A DNA stretch of 64,000 nucleotides, taken from assembly GCA_019739225.1 (NCBI GenBank), contig JAHHDT010000007.1, forward strand, positions 124,001 through 188,000, in the 5' to 3' direction. The notes under the pieces were generated by a model. That model did no database searches. It was not told the DNA's origin and saw only the letters and a list, made by a program, of their open reading frames with translations. A program made the position numbers and the translations under genes. Every line of letters begins with the position of its first letter. The stretch's first letter is position 1. The DNA comes from Aquamicrobium sp. Lineage in GTDB: Bacteria; Pseudomonadota; Alphaproteobacteria; Rhizobiales; Rhizobiaceae. Of this stretch, positions 33,419-41,999 are shown one piece after another.

Positions 33419-35021
33419 AATACTTCTCCAACTGATTGCCCTTTTCGCGGCTCTTTTCCTTGCTCTTACCCCCGCCCATGCACAGTCTGTCGAGGAATTG
33501 GTGCGCCAGCTTCCCGAAGGAAGCTATTCGGATCGGGGCAAGATTGTCGCCCAGCTTGCCGCGACCGGAGACGTGCGGCTTGTGCCTCTGCTTGAAGCGC
33601 TCGCGGCCGGCGAACTCAACGTCGTCGAAGAAACCGGTCAGGTTGTGACCACCGCTCCTTCGGGAGACACAGTCCGGCTTACCGACGCGCTGACGGCAGA
33701 GACCGCCGGCGAAGCGTCCAAAGGCGCGGTGGTGCGCATTCGCGTCAACAACAGCCTGCGTCGGGCTGTGCGTGCCGCCATCGGCCAGCTCACGCTGATG
33801 AGCGACAGTGCTGCAACACGCCGAAGTGCCGCCGAGGCGATGTTCAATGCCGCCGAGCCAGACAACCTGGCGTTGCTCGACGAGGCATTGGCGCAGGAGG
33901 AACATGCCGGCGTGCGCCGGACGATGGAGCAGGCAAGAGCCGCTTCGATCCTGAAAACCGATGCCTCGGCTGAACAGATCGCCGAGGCCGTGGATACGAT
34001 CAGCGCACGCGGTGACCGTGCCGCGCTCGGCATCCTGACGGCGATGCTCGGGCAGGCCGACGACGACGTCAGGCCCGCGATCCAGGAAGGCATCAAAGCC
34101 ATAGAAGCGCATCTGGCGCTGCTCGATGTGGGCCAGAACGTCTGGTACGGCATCTCGCTCGGCTCGGTCCTGCTGCTGGCGGCGATCGGTCTTGCCATCA
34201 CATTCGGCGTCATGGGCGTCATCAACATGGCCCATGGCGAAATGGTGATGATCGGCGCCTACACGACGTTCGTCGTCCAGAACATCGTTCGCACGTCGTT
34301 TCCCGGACTGTTCGAATGGACGCTGGCATTCGCGCTGCCAGTTGCGTTTCTCGTCACCGCGCTCATCGGCATCGCTATCGAGCGGGGCATCATCCGGTGG
34401 CTTTATGGCCGCCCGCTGGAGACATTGCTGGCTACCTGGGGGCTTTCGCTGATCATCCAGCAGGCCGTGCGCAGCATCTTCGGCGCATCGAACCGTGAAG
34501 TCGGCAACCCAACGTGGATGTCGGGATCGTTCGATTTCTACGGCATCGCCATGACGTGGAACCGCTTCTGGATCGTGGTTTTCGCGCTGGCGGTCTTCGC
34601 GATCCTGCTCGTGGTCATGAAACGCACGGCGCTCGGTCTCCAGATGCGCGCCGTTACCCAGAACCGGCGCATGGCATCTTCCATGGGCATCCGTACGCCC
34701 TGGGTCGACGCGCTGACCTTCGGCCTCGGTTCCGGCATCGCCGGGCTGGCGGGTGTGGCGCTTTCGCAGATCGACAACGTCTCGCCCAATCTCGGGCAGG
34801 GCTACATCATCGACTCGTTCATGGTGGTCGTGTTCGGCGGCGTCGGCAATCTGTGGGGCACGCTGGTGGGTGCGCTGACGCTGGGCGTCGTCAACAAATT
34901 CCTCGAGCCCTATGCAGGCGCGGTTTTGGCGAAGATCCTCGTGCTCGTCTTCATCATCCTGTTCATCCAGAAGCGTCCGCGCGGCCTGTTCGCGCTCAAG
35001 GGCCGGGCGGTGGAAGCATGA
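33411..35021 (+). CDS. urtB: Urea ABC transporter permease UrtB
   Basis: 536 residues from a GTG at 33411; an ATG at 33384 is an in-frame alternative, and both lie in the right arm of the inverted repeat. The GTG gives a clean signal peptide (ILLQLIALFAALFLALTPAHA, read to the cleavage at AHA). A periplasmic helical region of about 260 residues follows, as is normal for UrtB, then the LivH-like permease domain starting GSVLLLAAIGLAITFGVMGV with NMAHGEMVMIGAYTTFV and VVVFGGVGNLWGTLVGA. The stop overlaps urtC by four bases. Confidence 0.9.
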   Translation: MGRILLQLIALFAALFLALTPAHAQSVEELVRQLPEGSYSDRGKIVAQLAATGDVRLVPLLEALAAGELNVVEETGQVVTTAPSGDTVRLTDALTAETAGEASKGAVVRIRVNNSLRRAVRAAIGQLTLMSDSAATRRSAAEAMFNAAEPDNLALLDEALAQEEHAGVRRTMEQARAASILKTDASAEQIAEAVDTISARGDRAALGILTAMLGQADDDVRPAIQEGIKAIEAHLALLDVGQNVWYGISLGSVLLLAAIGLAITFGVMGVINMAHGEMVMIGAYTTFVVQNIVRTSFPGLFEWTLAFALPVAFLVTALIGIAIERGIIRWLYGRPLETLLATWGLSLIIQQAVRSIFGASNREVGNPTWMSGSFDFYGIAMTWNRFWIVVFALAVFAILLVVMKRTALGLQMRAVTQNRRMASSMGIRTPWVDALTFGLGSGIAGLAGVALSQIDNVSPNLGQGYIIDSFMVVVFGGVGNLWGTLVGALTLGVVNKFLEPYAGAVLAKILVLVFIILFIQKRPRGLFALKGRAVEA

Positions 35022-36250
35022 TCACGCAACGCCTCCTCAACGCGCTTGGCGGCAGGATCCTGTGGGTGGCGGCCATCCTGATCGCCGTCGCCATCCTCGT
35101 GCCGGCATCGAACCTGCTGCTGCCGGTCGGCCACCCGCTGCGCGTGCCCAATTACATGGTGGCGCTGCTGGGCAAGTATCTCACGTACGCGATGCTCGCG
35201 CTCGCGCTCGATCTGGTGTGGGGCTATGTCGGCATCCTGTCGCTTGGCCACGGGGCGTTCTTCGCGCTGGGCGGCTACGCGATGGGCATGTACCTCATGC
35301 GCCAGATCGGCGACCGGGGCGTCTACGCCAATCCCGACCTGCCCGACTTCATGGTCTTCCTCAACTGGCAGGAGCTGCCCTGGTACTGGTGGGGCTTCGA
35401 CCAGTTCTGGTTCGCGATGCTCATGGTGATGCTGGTGCCGGGGTTGCTCGCCTTCGTGTTCGGCTGGTTCGCGTTCCGCTCGCGGGTGACCGGCGTTTAT
35501 CTTTCCATAATAACGCAGGCGATGACCTATGCGCTCATGCTGTCCTTTTTCCGCAATGACATGGGTTTCGGGGGCAATAACGGGCTTACGGATTTCAAGG
35601 ACATCCTCGGTTATCCGATTCAGGCCACAGGCACACGGGCAACACTTTTTGCGATCACTGCGCTGGCGCTTGCCGCCTCGCTCCTGATCTGTTCGGCGAT
35701 CACCCGCTCCAAGCTCGGCAAGGTTATGGTGGCGGTGCGCGATGCGGAAAGCCGGACCCGATTCATCGGCTACCGGCCAGAATACGTGAAACTGTTCGCC
35801 TTCGTTGTCTCGGCCGTCATCGCAGGCATTGCCGGGGCGCTCTACGTGCCGCAGGTCGGCATCATCAATCCCGGCGAATTCGCGCCGGCCAATTCGATCG
35901 AGGTCGTGGTCTGGACGGCGATCGGCGGGCGCGGCACGCTTTTCGGCCCGATCATTGGCGCCGTGCTCGTCAACTACGCAAAGTCGTGGTTCACGGCTGC
36001 CTATCCGGAGCTTTGGCTGTTCGCGCTTGGTGGTCTGTTCGTCGCGGTCACACTCTTCCTGCCGCGCGGCATCGTCGGTGCCATCGGGCAATTGCGTCAC
36101 TATTGGCGCAGCCGCAGCGCACGCGATGAAGGTGGCGCACCTCCCGAGACCCCCGAAACGGAACAGGTGGCGGCGGAAAAGACCGTTCGCGCCCGTTCGA
36201 CCGCCGCGTCCCCCGTCCTGGGGGCAGCCAAACCACAGCCGGCGGAGTAG
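35018..36250 (+). CDS. urtC: Urea ABC transporter permease UrtC
   Basis: 410 residues from the ATG at 35018, coupled to urtB. LivM-like permease with LDLVWGYVGILSLGHGAFFA, FRNDMGFGGNNGLTDFKDIL (UrtC-typical) and VVWTAIGGRGTLFGPIIGAV. A hydrophilic tail of about 45 residues, rich in Glu, Pro and Ala, follows the last helix (LRHYWRSRSARDEGG onward); it is longer than in many UrtC proteins. Pairs with UrtB in the channel. Confidence 0.92.
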   Translation: MITQRLLNALGGRILWVAAILIAVAILVPASNLLLPVGHPLRVPNYMVALLGKYLTYAMLALALDLVWGYVGILSLGHGAFFALGGYAMGMYLMRQIGDRGVYANPDLPDFMVFLNWQELPWYWWGFDQFWFAMLMVMLVPGLLAFVFGWFAFRSRVTGVYLSIITQAMTYALMLSFFRNDMGFGGNNGLTDFKDILGYPIQATGTRATLFAITALALAASLLICSAITRSKLGKVMVAVRDAESRTRFIGYRPEYVKLFAFVVSAVIAGIAGALYVPQVGIINPGEFAPANSIEVVVWTAIGGRGTLFGPIIGAVLVNYAKSWFTAAYPELWLFALGGLFVAVTLFLPRGIVGAIGQLRHYWRSRSARDEGGAPPETPETEQVAAEKTVRARSTAASPVLGAAKPQPAE

Positions 36251-36253
36251 ACC

Positions 36254-37000
36254 ATGCCACGCACGGACACGATCCTCTATCTCGACGGTGTGTCGGTCGC
36301 TTTCGACGGTTTCAAGGCGATCAACAACCTTTCGCTGGTGCTCGACAAGGGCGAGATGCGCGCGATCATCGGGCCCAACGGCGCCGGCAAGACGACGATG
36401 ATGGACATCATCACCGGCAAGACGAAGCCGGATACGGGCGAAGTCTTCTTCAATGGTAGCATCGACCTGACTCGGCATGACGAAGCCGACATCGCGACGA
36501 TGGGGATCGGACGGAAATTCCAGAAACCCACCGTCTTCGAGAGCCATACCGTCGAGGACAATCTGCTGCTTGCCCTCAAGGGCCAGCGCGGCATTTTCCC
36601 CACGCTGTTTCATCGCAAGTCGAGCGAGGAAGAAGAGCGCATCGGCGAGATCCTCGCCACGATCCGCCTAGAGGGCCGCCGCAGCGATTTCGCGGAAAAC
36701 CTGTCGCACGGCCAGAAGCAATGGCTCGAGATCGGCATGCTGCTCGCTCAGGATCCGAAGCTGCTTCTGGTCGATGAGCCCGTCGCCGGCATGACCGACG
36801 CTGAGACCGCCGAGACCGCCCGTTTGCTGCGGGAGATCGCGCTTACGCATTCCGTCGTCGTCGTCGAACACGACATGCAGTTCGTGCGCGAACTCGACGT
36901 CAAGGTCACCTGCCTGCACGAAGGGTCCGTGCTGTCGGAAGGTTCGCTCGATTTCGTGTCGTCCGACGAGCGCGTGGTCGAGGTCTATCTGGGGAGATGA
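36254..37000 (+). CDS. urtD: Urea ABC transporter ATPase UrtD
   Basis: 248 residues. Walker A GPNGAGKTTMM, Q-loop RKFQKPTVFE (a UrtD-typical sequence), signature NLSHGQKQWLEIGMLL, Walker B LLLVDEPVAGMT and switch VVEHDMQFVREL are all in place. Starts three bases after urtC. The last codons overlap the urtE start (ATGA at 36997-37000). Confidence 0.94.
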   Translation: MPRTDTILYLDGVSVAFDGFKAINNLSLVLDKGEMRAIIGPNGAGKTTMMDIITGKTKPDTGEVFFNGSIDLTRHDEADIATMGIGRKFQKPTVFESHTVEDNLLLALKGQRGIFPTLFHRKSSEEEERIGEILATIRLEGRRSDFAENLSHGQKQWLEIGMLLAQDPKLLLVDEPVAGMTDAETAETARLLREIALTHSVVVVEHDMQFVRELDVKVTCLHEGSVLSEGSLDFVSSDERVVEVYLGR

Positions 37001-37698
37001 GCATGCTTGCCGTACAAGATGCCACCCTTCACTACGGCGCCGCGCAGGCGCTGCGTGGCGTATCCCTCGACGTCGAACAGGGCAAGATCACCTGTGTCCT
37101 GGGTCGCAACGGCGTCGGCAAGACCAGTCTTCTTCGGGCCATCGTCGGCCACCATCCGCTCAGCAGCGGTTCGATTTCCTTAGAGGGGAAGATGCTCGAC
37201 CGGAGCGCGGCGTACGATCGCGCCCGGTCGGGTATCGCTTTCGTGCCGCAGGGTCGCGAAATATTCCCGCTGCTGACGGTACGCGAAAATCTCGAAACCG
37301 GTTTCGCGCCGTTGAAGAGGGGTGACCGCACCATTCCCGATTACGTCTTCGAACTCTTCCCGGTGCTGAAGGACATGCTCGGGCGGCGGGGAGGGGATCT
37401 CTCGGGCGGCCAGCAGCAGCAGCTCGCGATCGGGCGCGCGCTTGTAATGCGTCCCAGATTGCTGGTGCTCGACGAGCCGACGGAAGGGATCCAGCCGTCG
37501 ATCATCAAGGATATAGGGCGGGCGATCACCTATCTTCGCGACGCGGTGGGTCTGACGATCCTGCTTGTCGAGCAGTATCTCGATTTTTGCCGGGAACTCG
37601 CAGATCAGGTCGCGATCATGGACCGGGGCCAGATCGTCTATTCAGGCCCTGCATCAGGGTTGGATGAACCGGACATACGCCGTCACCTGATGCTTTAG
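36997..37698 (+). CDS. urtE: Urea ABC transporter ATPase UrtE
   Basis: 233 residues. Walker A GRNGVGKTSLL, the UrtE hallmark FVPQGREIFPLLTVRENLETG, signature LSGGQQQQLAIGRAL, Walker B LLVLDEPTEGIQPSI and switch LLVEQYLDFCRELAD. It closes the urtABCDE operon. No urease genes are visible downstream in this window. Confidence 0.94.
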   Translation: MSMLAVQDATLHYGAAQALRGVSLDVEQGKITCVLGRNGVGKTSLLRAIVGHHPLSSGSISLEGKMLDRSAAYDRARSGIAFVPQGREIFPLLTVRENLETGFAPLKRGDRTIPDYVFELFPVLKDMLGRRGGDLSGGQQQQLAIGRALVMRPRLLVLDEPTEGIQPSIIKDIGRAITYLRDAVGLTILLVEQYLDFCRELADQVAIMDRGQIVYSGPASGLDEPDIRRHLML

Positions 37699-37723
37699 CG
37701 GCGAGGACCTTGCAAGCGCGGCC

Positions 37724-37969
37724 TTATGCGTCCGTGGAGCCGGTCTCGCTCACTTCAAGGGATATGCGTGTCCGCAGAAGCACGTCCGCATCGCCCCTTA
37801 CATCGATCGCAAGGTCCAGCCGGTCGGGATTGACGGCCTTTTCCCTCGCCATGTCGAGCAGGGCGATCACCGCGGTTTGCCTTGCATCCTCGAGGCTTGC
37901 AAATTCGTGCCCTGAATCGTCCAAGAGCACGTCATCACCGCTTCGCGTGTCGAAGTAGAAATGCGGCAT
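37724..37969 (-). CDS. DUF6894 family small protein
   Basis: 81 residues with the family start PHFYFDTRSGDDVLLDDSGH and the following helix SLEDARQTAVIALLDMARE. Such proteins are abundant in rhizobia and have no assigned function. A GGGGAAG ribosome site precedes the ATG. It is convergent with urtE (25 bases apart) and not clearly part of either neighbouring system. Confidence 0.8.
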   Translation of the reverse strand: MPHFYFDTRSGDDVLLDDSGHEFASLEDARQTAVIALLDMAREKAVNPDRLDLAIDVRGDADVLLRTRISLEVSETGSTDA

Positions 37970-38159
37970 ATCCAGCTTCCCCTAAACAATCTCGTGCAAG
38001 CAACTGCTCGCCGGAATTAACCCCAGACATTCAGTCGTTAGGTTCGTTTAAGGATGGACACCCCGCCTCCGATCCCGTGCAGATTGAAACATCGCAAACC
38101 CGCCTTTGCAAGAAATTTTCAGTATGCTTGCAGGATTAGACGTGGATAAGGAGCAAGTA

Positions 38160-40535
38160 TCACGGACTGCCGGAATGAGTGGTTCCGGCGTTGGCAGACC
38201 GGTAGTCGAGATACCGGCTGAAGGCCGTGACGAGATGGTAAAGTATGCTGGCCGGCACCTCCTTCGCCAATGGCGTGCCGTCTTCGGAAATGCGATCCAG
38301 CCAAAGCCCTGATTTTGCGGGCGACAGATGGCTGCGGAAGATGCGTTCCATGCGCTCTTCCACTTCGCGCGCGAGCTGCAACACGCCTATCTGGTCCAGG
38401 GCGATCGCGGCCTTGACCGCTTCCGCCTGTGGCCAGCTCCGCGAAACCCGGTCTATCGGCTTTCCATTGCGTGTCACCGCGCCGTAAGCCAGGCCCGTGA
38501 TGCGGTTGGTTCCGCTGGCCAACGCGGAGCAGTAGGTCTTGTACGCCGCGCGAGAACGATCCTTCCAGTCCGAAGACGCCGCCAACTCGCAGAGTAACGC
38601 GGACCATTCGAAATGATGACCCGGTTCGGTCCACTCGCCCTGCGGCCCCGCCATCGGGCGCCACGAGGCATCGTAATATTCCCCAACAGTCCAGGTATCG
38701 CTGTCGAAGAAGTGACGGTTGAAGAGGTCGCCGATCGCCGATGCCCGCCGCAGCCAGCAATCCTCGCCGGTTGCCTTGTGCCAGGCAAGAAATGCCTCCA
38801 GCAAATGCATGTGAGGGTTGGCGCGCCTTGGAAGCGTGCCTGTGTCATCCTCGCGGAAGCCCCCGGCCTCCCGATCGGCAAGCACGCCATCGATGTAGGC
38901 CATGGTCTCGTCGGCGAGGCCTCTGGCTTCTGCAAATCCGCACTGATGAGCATGGGCCAGGGCAAGGAGCATGCAGGCCTGGTCGTAGGCGTCTCCGGTG
39001 TCGTCGAGAACCGCGCCTGCGGGATCGAAGAGCTTGACCCAGCCCCCGTCCGGACGGCGGCCGTGAGTCCGCAGGAAGTCGAGCCCGTGTGCGACGAATT
39101 CCTCTGCATCCGGATGCCAACCGCGCCGCGCGGCAACGGCAAAGGAATAAATCTGCCGCGCCATCGTGCGCAGCCGCTTGGGCCTGTCCAGGGGGCTGCC
39201 ATCCAGCCCCAGCGCTTCATGGAACCCGCCATGGAGCCGGTCGACCCCGTTGCGTGCCCAGAATGGCAGTGCTTCATCCGCCAGCCAGCGTCGGCACCGA
39301 ACCCGCATGCGTGATGACGAGGGCTCAGTGCCCACCTGCGCGGGCGAGCGTAATTCCGCGCGCGCCTGCTGTTCCAGCCGATCGGCTATAAGGCGCACGT
39401 CCTGAACGCGAGACGTCCTGGCCACGAGGGTGGCATCGGCCGTCGAGACCACGGTTATCCCTTCGAGGCCGATGGTCGCCACCAGACGGCCGTCGCTGCG
39501 GATGTAGGAGTCGCGGCAATCGTGGGCGATAACGTCGCCGACAACGACATTGCCGCCAGGATCGGTGTCTCCCAGCGTGAAGAGCGCCTCCCATGATCCC
39601 ACGTCGCTCCACCGGAAGCGTGCCTCCACGACCGCGATGTCGGCGAAGTGTTCGAGAACACCGTGATCGACGGAAATGGGAGGAATGGTCGCGAACAGCT
39701 TTTTCGGCAGCAAAGTCGACCTGCCGCGCGTCGCTGCGGTGTCATAAGCCTGGCCGACCAGGTTCCATATCGCAGGCTGCAGCTTCTCGAACGCGTCCCG
39801 GATGGCCGATGCCCTGCACAGGATGATGCCGGCATTCCAGAGATAGTTGCCGTCGGCCACGAACGCCGCCGCCTTTGCCTCATCCGGTTTTTCCACGAAG
39901 CGCAGAAAATGGGGGGATTGGCCGCTGCCGTTTCTTTCTATCTGGATGTAGCCGTATCCGGTTTCGGGGCGTGTGGGCTTCACGCCGAATACGACGAGCT
40001 TGCCATCGCGGGCAGCTTCCATCCCGTCCTCGACCGTTTGCCAGAAGAGGTCGTCAGGCGCGATTTCGTGATCCGCGGGAACCACGAGCATCAACGGGTC
40101 GCGGGTGTCGTCCGAGAGGGCGTGCCTGGCCGATATCGCCACGGATGCAGCCGTGTTCTTCGGCATCGGCTCAAGTATGACGTGGCAAGCCGCGGCGTCG
40201 TGTGGCTCGACAGCCTCCAGAAGCGCCTTTTCGTGTTCGGCCGCGCCAATGACGACTATGGCAGTGTCAGACCCCTCGCGGGCACGCATACGGTCGAGCG
40301 TCTTGGCCAGCATGGACGTACCGCCGGTCAGTGTCTGAAATTGTTTCGGGCGGTCACGACGGGAAAGGGGCCAGAGGCGCGAGCCGCTGCCGCCACAGAG
40401 AACGCAGGCAACAACACTGTCAGAAACACTGGCCGGACGTTTGCCAAGCAGCCGGCGCGACCGGCGCTTCAGCTTCGTTGTATCCAACCCAGGTGCTACG
40501 GTCGTTTCGGCACCCGTCGATGTGGCATGGTCCAT
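38160..40535 (-). CDS. Bifunctional mannose-1-phosphate guanylyltransferase / AGE-family (mannose isomerase-like) protein
   Basis: 791 residues. Residues about 40-390 form the GDP-mannose pyrophosphorylase: CVLCGGSGSRLWPLSRRDRP with KQF, LEPMPKNTAASVAISA, MLVVPADHEI, YGYIQIE, FVEKPDEAKA, YLWNAGIIL and FRWSDVGSWEALF. The cupin phosphomannose isomerase domain normally fused behind ManC is absent. Residues about 412-775 instead form an (alpha/alpha)6 AGE/epimerase domain: GGFHEALGLDG, MARQIYSFAVAARRGW, NPHMHLLEAFLAWHKATG, EPGHHFEWSALL and RSWPQAEAVKAAIAL. This would make GDP-mannose, and perhaps supply mannose-6-phosphate, for the gmd/fcl pathway. Confidence 0.9.
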   Translation of the reverse strand: MDHATSTGAETTVAPGLDTTKLKRRSRRLLGKRPASVSDSVVACVLCGGSGSRLWPLSRRDRPKQFQTLTGGTSMLAKTLDRMRAREGSDTAIVVIGAAEHEKALLEAVEPHDAAACHVILEPMPKNTAASVAISARHALSDDTRDPLMLVVPADHEIAPDDLFWQTVEDGMEAARDGKLVVFGVKPTRPETGYGYIQIERNGSGQSPHFLRFVEKPDEAKAAAFVADGNYLWNAGIILCRASAIRDAFEKLQPAIWNLVGQAYDTAATRGRSTLLPKKLFATIPPISVDHGVLEHFADIAVVEARFRWSDVGSWEALFTLGDTDPGGNVVVGDVIAHDCRDSYIRSDGRLVATIGLEGITVVSTADATLVARTSRVQDVRLIADRLEQQARAELRSPAQVGTEPSSSRMRVRCRRWLADEALPFWARNGVDRLHGGFHEALGLDGSPLDRPKRLRTMARQIYSFAVAARRGWHPDAEEFVAHGLDFLRTHGRRPDGGWVKLFDPAGAVLDDTGDAYDQACMLLALAHAHQCGFAEARGLADETMAYIDGVLADREAGGFREDDTGTLPRRANPHMHLLEAFLAWHKATGEDCWLRRASAIGDLFNRHFFDSDTWTVGEYYDASWRPMAGPQGEWTEPGHHFEWSALLCELAASSDWKDRSRAAYKTYCSALASGTNRITGLAYGAVTRNGKPIDRVSRSWPQAEAVKAAIALDQIGVLQLAREVEERMERIFRSHLSPAKSGLWLDRISEDGTPLAKEVPASILYHLVTAFSRYLDYRSANAGTTHSGSP

Positions 40536-40889
40536 TGTCAGCCCCTCCGCGATTGCAGGACAATGAAACTGCGACTTCGCGAGCGCGTGGGGAACTTAAA
40601 TCAAAGCCTGAACACTAACGATCGCGCCGTAGATGCATACCCTAATCGGGGGATGTGAGCGGTGGTCTGGGCATGTATCCAACCTTTATGGAGGCTTGTA
40701 CCATGATCAAAAATCCATCGATCCGGAAATGCACGACTTTGAATTGTTTCTGCGTGACGAGGGAACCTAATTCAGGGGCCAGGTATTCTCGAATGTTGGC
40801 GGCAGAAAAAGATGTCACGACATTTGACATGAAGCAAACAGTTTCCGGGAAACTGTTGCTATTCGGAAATTTGTCCTGACGAGGCGATC
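40536..40889. promoter_or_regulatory. Regulatory region between manC-AGE and the Crp-family gene
   Basis: 354 bases, lower in GC than its neighbours. Small open frames on both strands (for example 40655-40879 and 40642-40830) give no recognisable protein. It should contain divergent promoters. The only clear elements are TTGACA at 40824-40829 and the 21-bp palindrome at 40837-40857. Confidence 0.55.
40837..40857. promoter_or_regulatory. 21-bp perfect palindrome before the Crp-family gene
   Basis: Half-sites AACAGTTTCC (40837-40846) and GGAAACTGTT (40848-40857) flank a single G. It begins seven bases after a TTGACA box, which would place it over the spacer and -10 region of a rightward promoter, and it ends 32 bases before the ATG at 40890. 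This is a strong operator candidate; a hairpin role is possible. It does not match the classical Crp or Fnr sites. Confidence 0.5.
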
Positions 40890-41648
40890 ATGTATTATTC
40901 ACGTCAGGGCGGAAGGGGCGTTTCTCGTATGTCGAATTCCGACATCCATGCCGCCTTGCTGGAAAACCCGGCCTTTGCCGGATTTACGATCAGCCAGCAA
41001 GGGCTGAAGGATCTGGAACCATTTGGCTTCATGCCAAAGCGCTACGCAGCGCATGGCACGATCGCGCCGCTGGGTGACGAGAGACATCGGGTCAGGATCG
41101 TTCAGTCGGGGTGGTGTCGCATCGAGAAGTTTGTCGGCGATGGCGAGCGCCAGATCATCGACTTCCCCATAAGGGGCGACATCATAGGACTTGCCGGCGA
41201 CAACCGCATGGCCGGCTTTTCGGTCACGGCGGTCACGGACGTTATCGTTTTCGAGTCCAGGCCCGGCTTCGCGATGGAGCGTCTGGACGCCAATTCGCCG
41301 CTCGATCGCGTGCTGCTGAATGCTGCCGGCCGCCGGTTGGCCATCATGTGCGAGCATATGATCAATCTGGGCCGCCGCAGCGTTCTGGGGCGTACGTCTC
41401 ACATGATGCTGGAACTGGGTGTCCGCGTGACCGGCAAGAAGCCGAGGGAGATAAAGCAGTATGCCTGTCCCCTTACGCAGAACGACCTTGCGGACGCCGT
41501 GGGGCTGACGCCCATCCATCTCAACCGGAAGCTGCGGGAACTGCGGGAGGACGGGCTGGTCTCGTTCAGACAGGGCAACGTCGAGTTGCTGGATGTCGAT
41601 CGGCTTATCGAACTTGCCGATTTCGATCACAGATACCTTAGGGTGTGA
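40890..41648 (+). CDS. Crp/Fnr-family transcriptional regulator
   Basis: 252 residues from the ATG at 40890, behind GAGG; MSNSDIHAALL from an ATG at 40929 is an equally natural start. A cyclic-nucleotide-type beta-barrel domain (about 35-150; GWCRIEKFVGDGERQIIDFP, RGDIIGLAGDN) leads through a long helix to a Crp-type winged helix (LTQNDLADAVGLTPIHLNRK, LRELREDGLVSFRQG). No FNR cysteine cluster is present. Its position between the manC-AGE gene and the export genes suggests control of the polysaccharide locus. Confidence 0.87.
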   Translation: MYYSRQGGRGVSRMSNSDIHAALLENPAFAGFTISQQGLKDLEPFGFMPKRYAAHGTIAPLGDERHRVRIVQSGWCRIEKFVGDGERQIIDFPIRGDIIGLAGDNRMAGFSVTAVTDVIVFESRPGFAMERLDANSPLDRVLLNAAGRRLAIMCEHMINLGRRSVLGRTSHMMLELGVRVTGKKPREIKQYACPLTQNDLADAVGLTPIHLNRKLRELREDGLVSFRQGNVELLDVDRLIELADFDHRYLRV

Positions 41649-41999
41649 AGTATCCCCCGAAAGTTGGTGCTCTGGATACCATCATTGGCCATGGATATGC
41701 AGTGATCCACCAGTAGCCATATGGCGATCGGCCGGTTTCACTCTTTAATATTATGCTGCGGGGACAAAAATTTCCCGCCACGGCACCATTTATGACGAAT
41801 AATATTCACTTTTCTCAAATTGCTGAAATAGAATTGTGAGATTCACTTAATCCTAATCAATGTGGCTGGCGCTTCGGCGTTTAATATAAATGTATACCGC
41901 CTGTTAGGCTTAACGACTGGCAAACGCCGTCGGAGTGACAGGTTCTAGATGCGGCGCGGAAACTTGGTTCTAACGTAAGTAAAAGGGGAGCAGTTAGTT
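41649..41999. promoter_or_regulatory. AT-rich region upstream of the LuxR-family gene
   Basis: 351 bases with no supported gene and several A/T-rich tracts. A short inverted repeat GTGA-N3-TCAC lies at 41836-41846 and could be a weak site for a Crp-family protein. A clear ribosome site (AGGGGAG) precedes the ATG at 42000. No confident -35/-10 pair was found. Confidence 0.5.

Noticed and set aside
34910-36613. 567-residue open frame antisense to urtB/urtC/urtD
   Set aside because: It is the complement of well-supported coding sequence and is rich in His, Asp and Arg, as expected of GC-driven shadow frames.
40642-40879. Small frames on both strands in the manC-crp intergenic region
   Set aside because: They overlap each other and the candidate promoter, and neither has a ribosome site plus a protein-like composition good enough to call.
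41836-41846. GTGA-N3-TCAC considered as a Crp site upstream of the LuxR gene
   Set aside because: Crp/Fnr sites have longer spacers (about 4-6 between the inner bases) and the half-sites are short, so it is mentioned only as a weak element.
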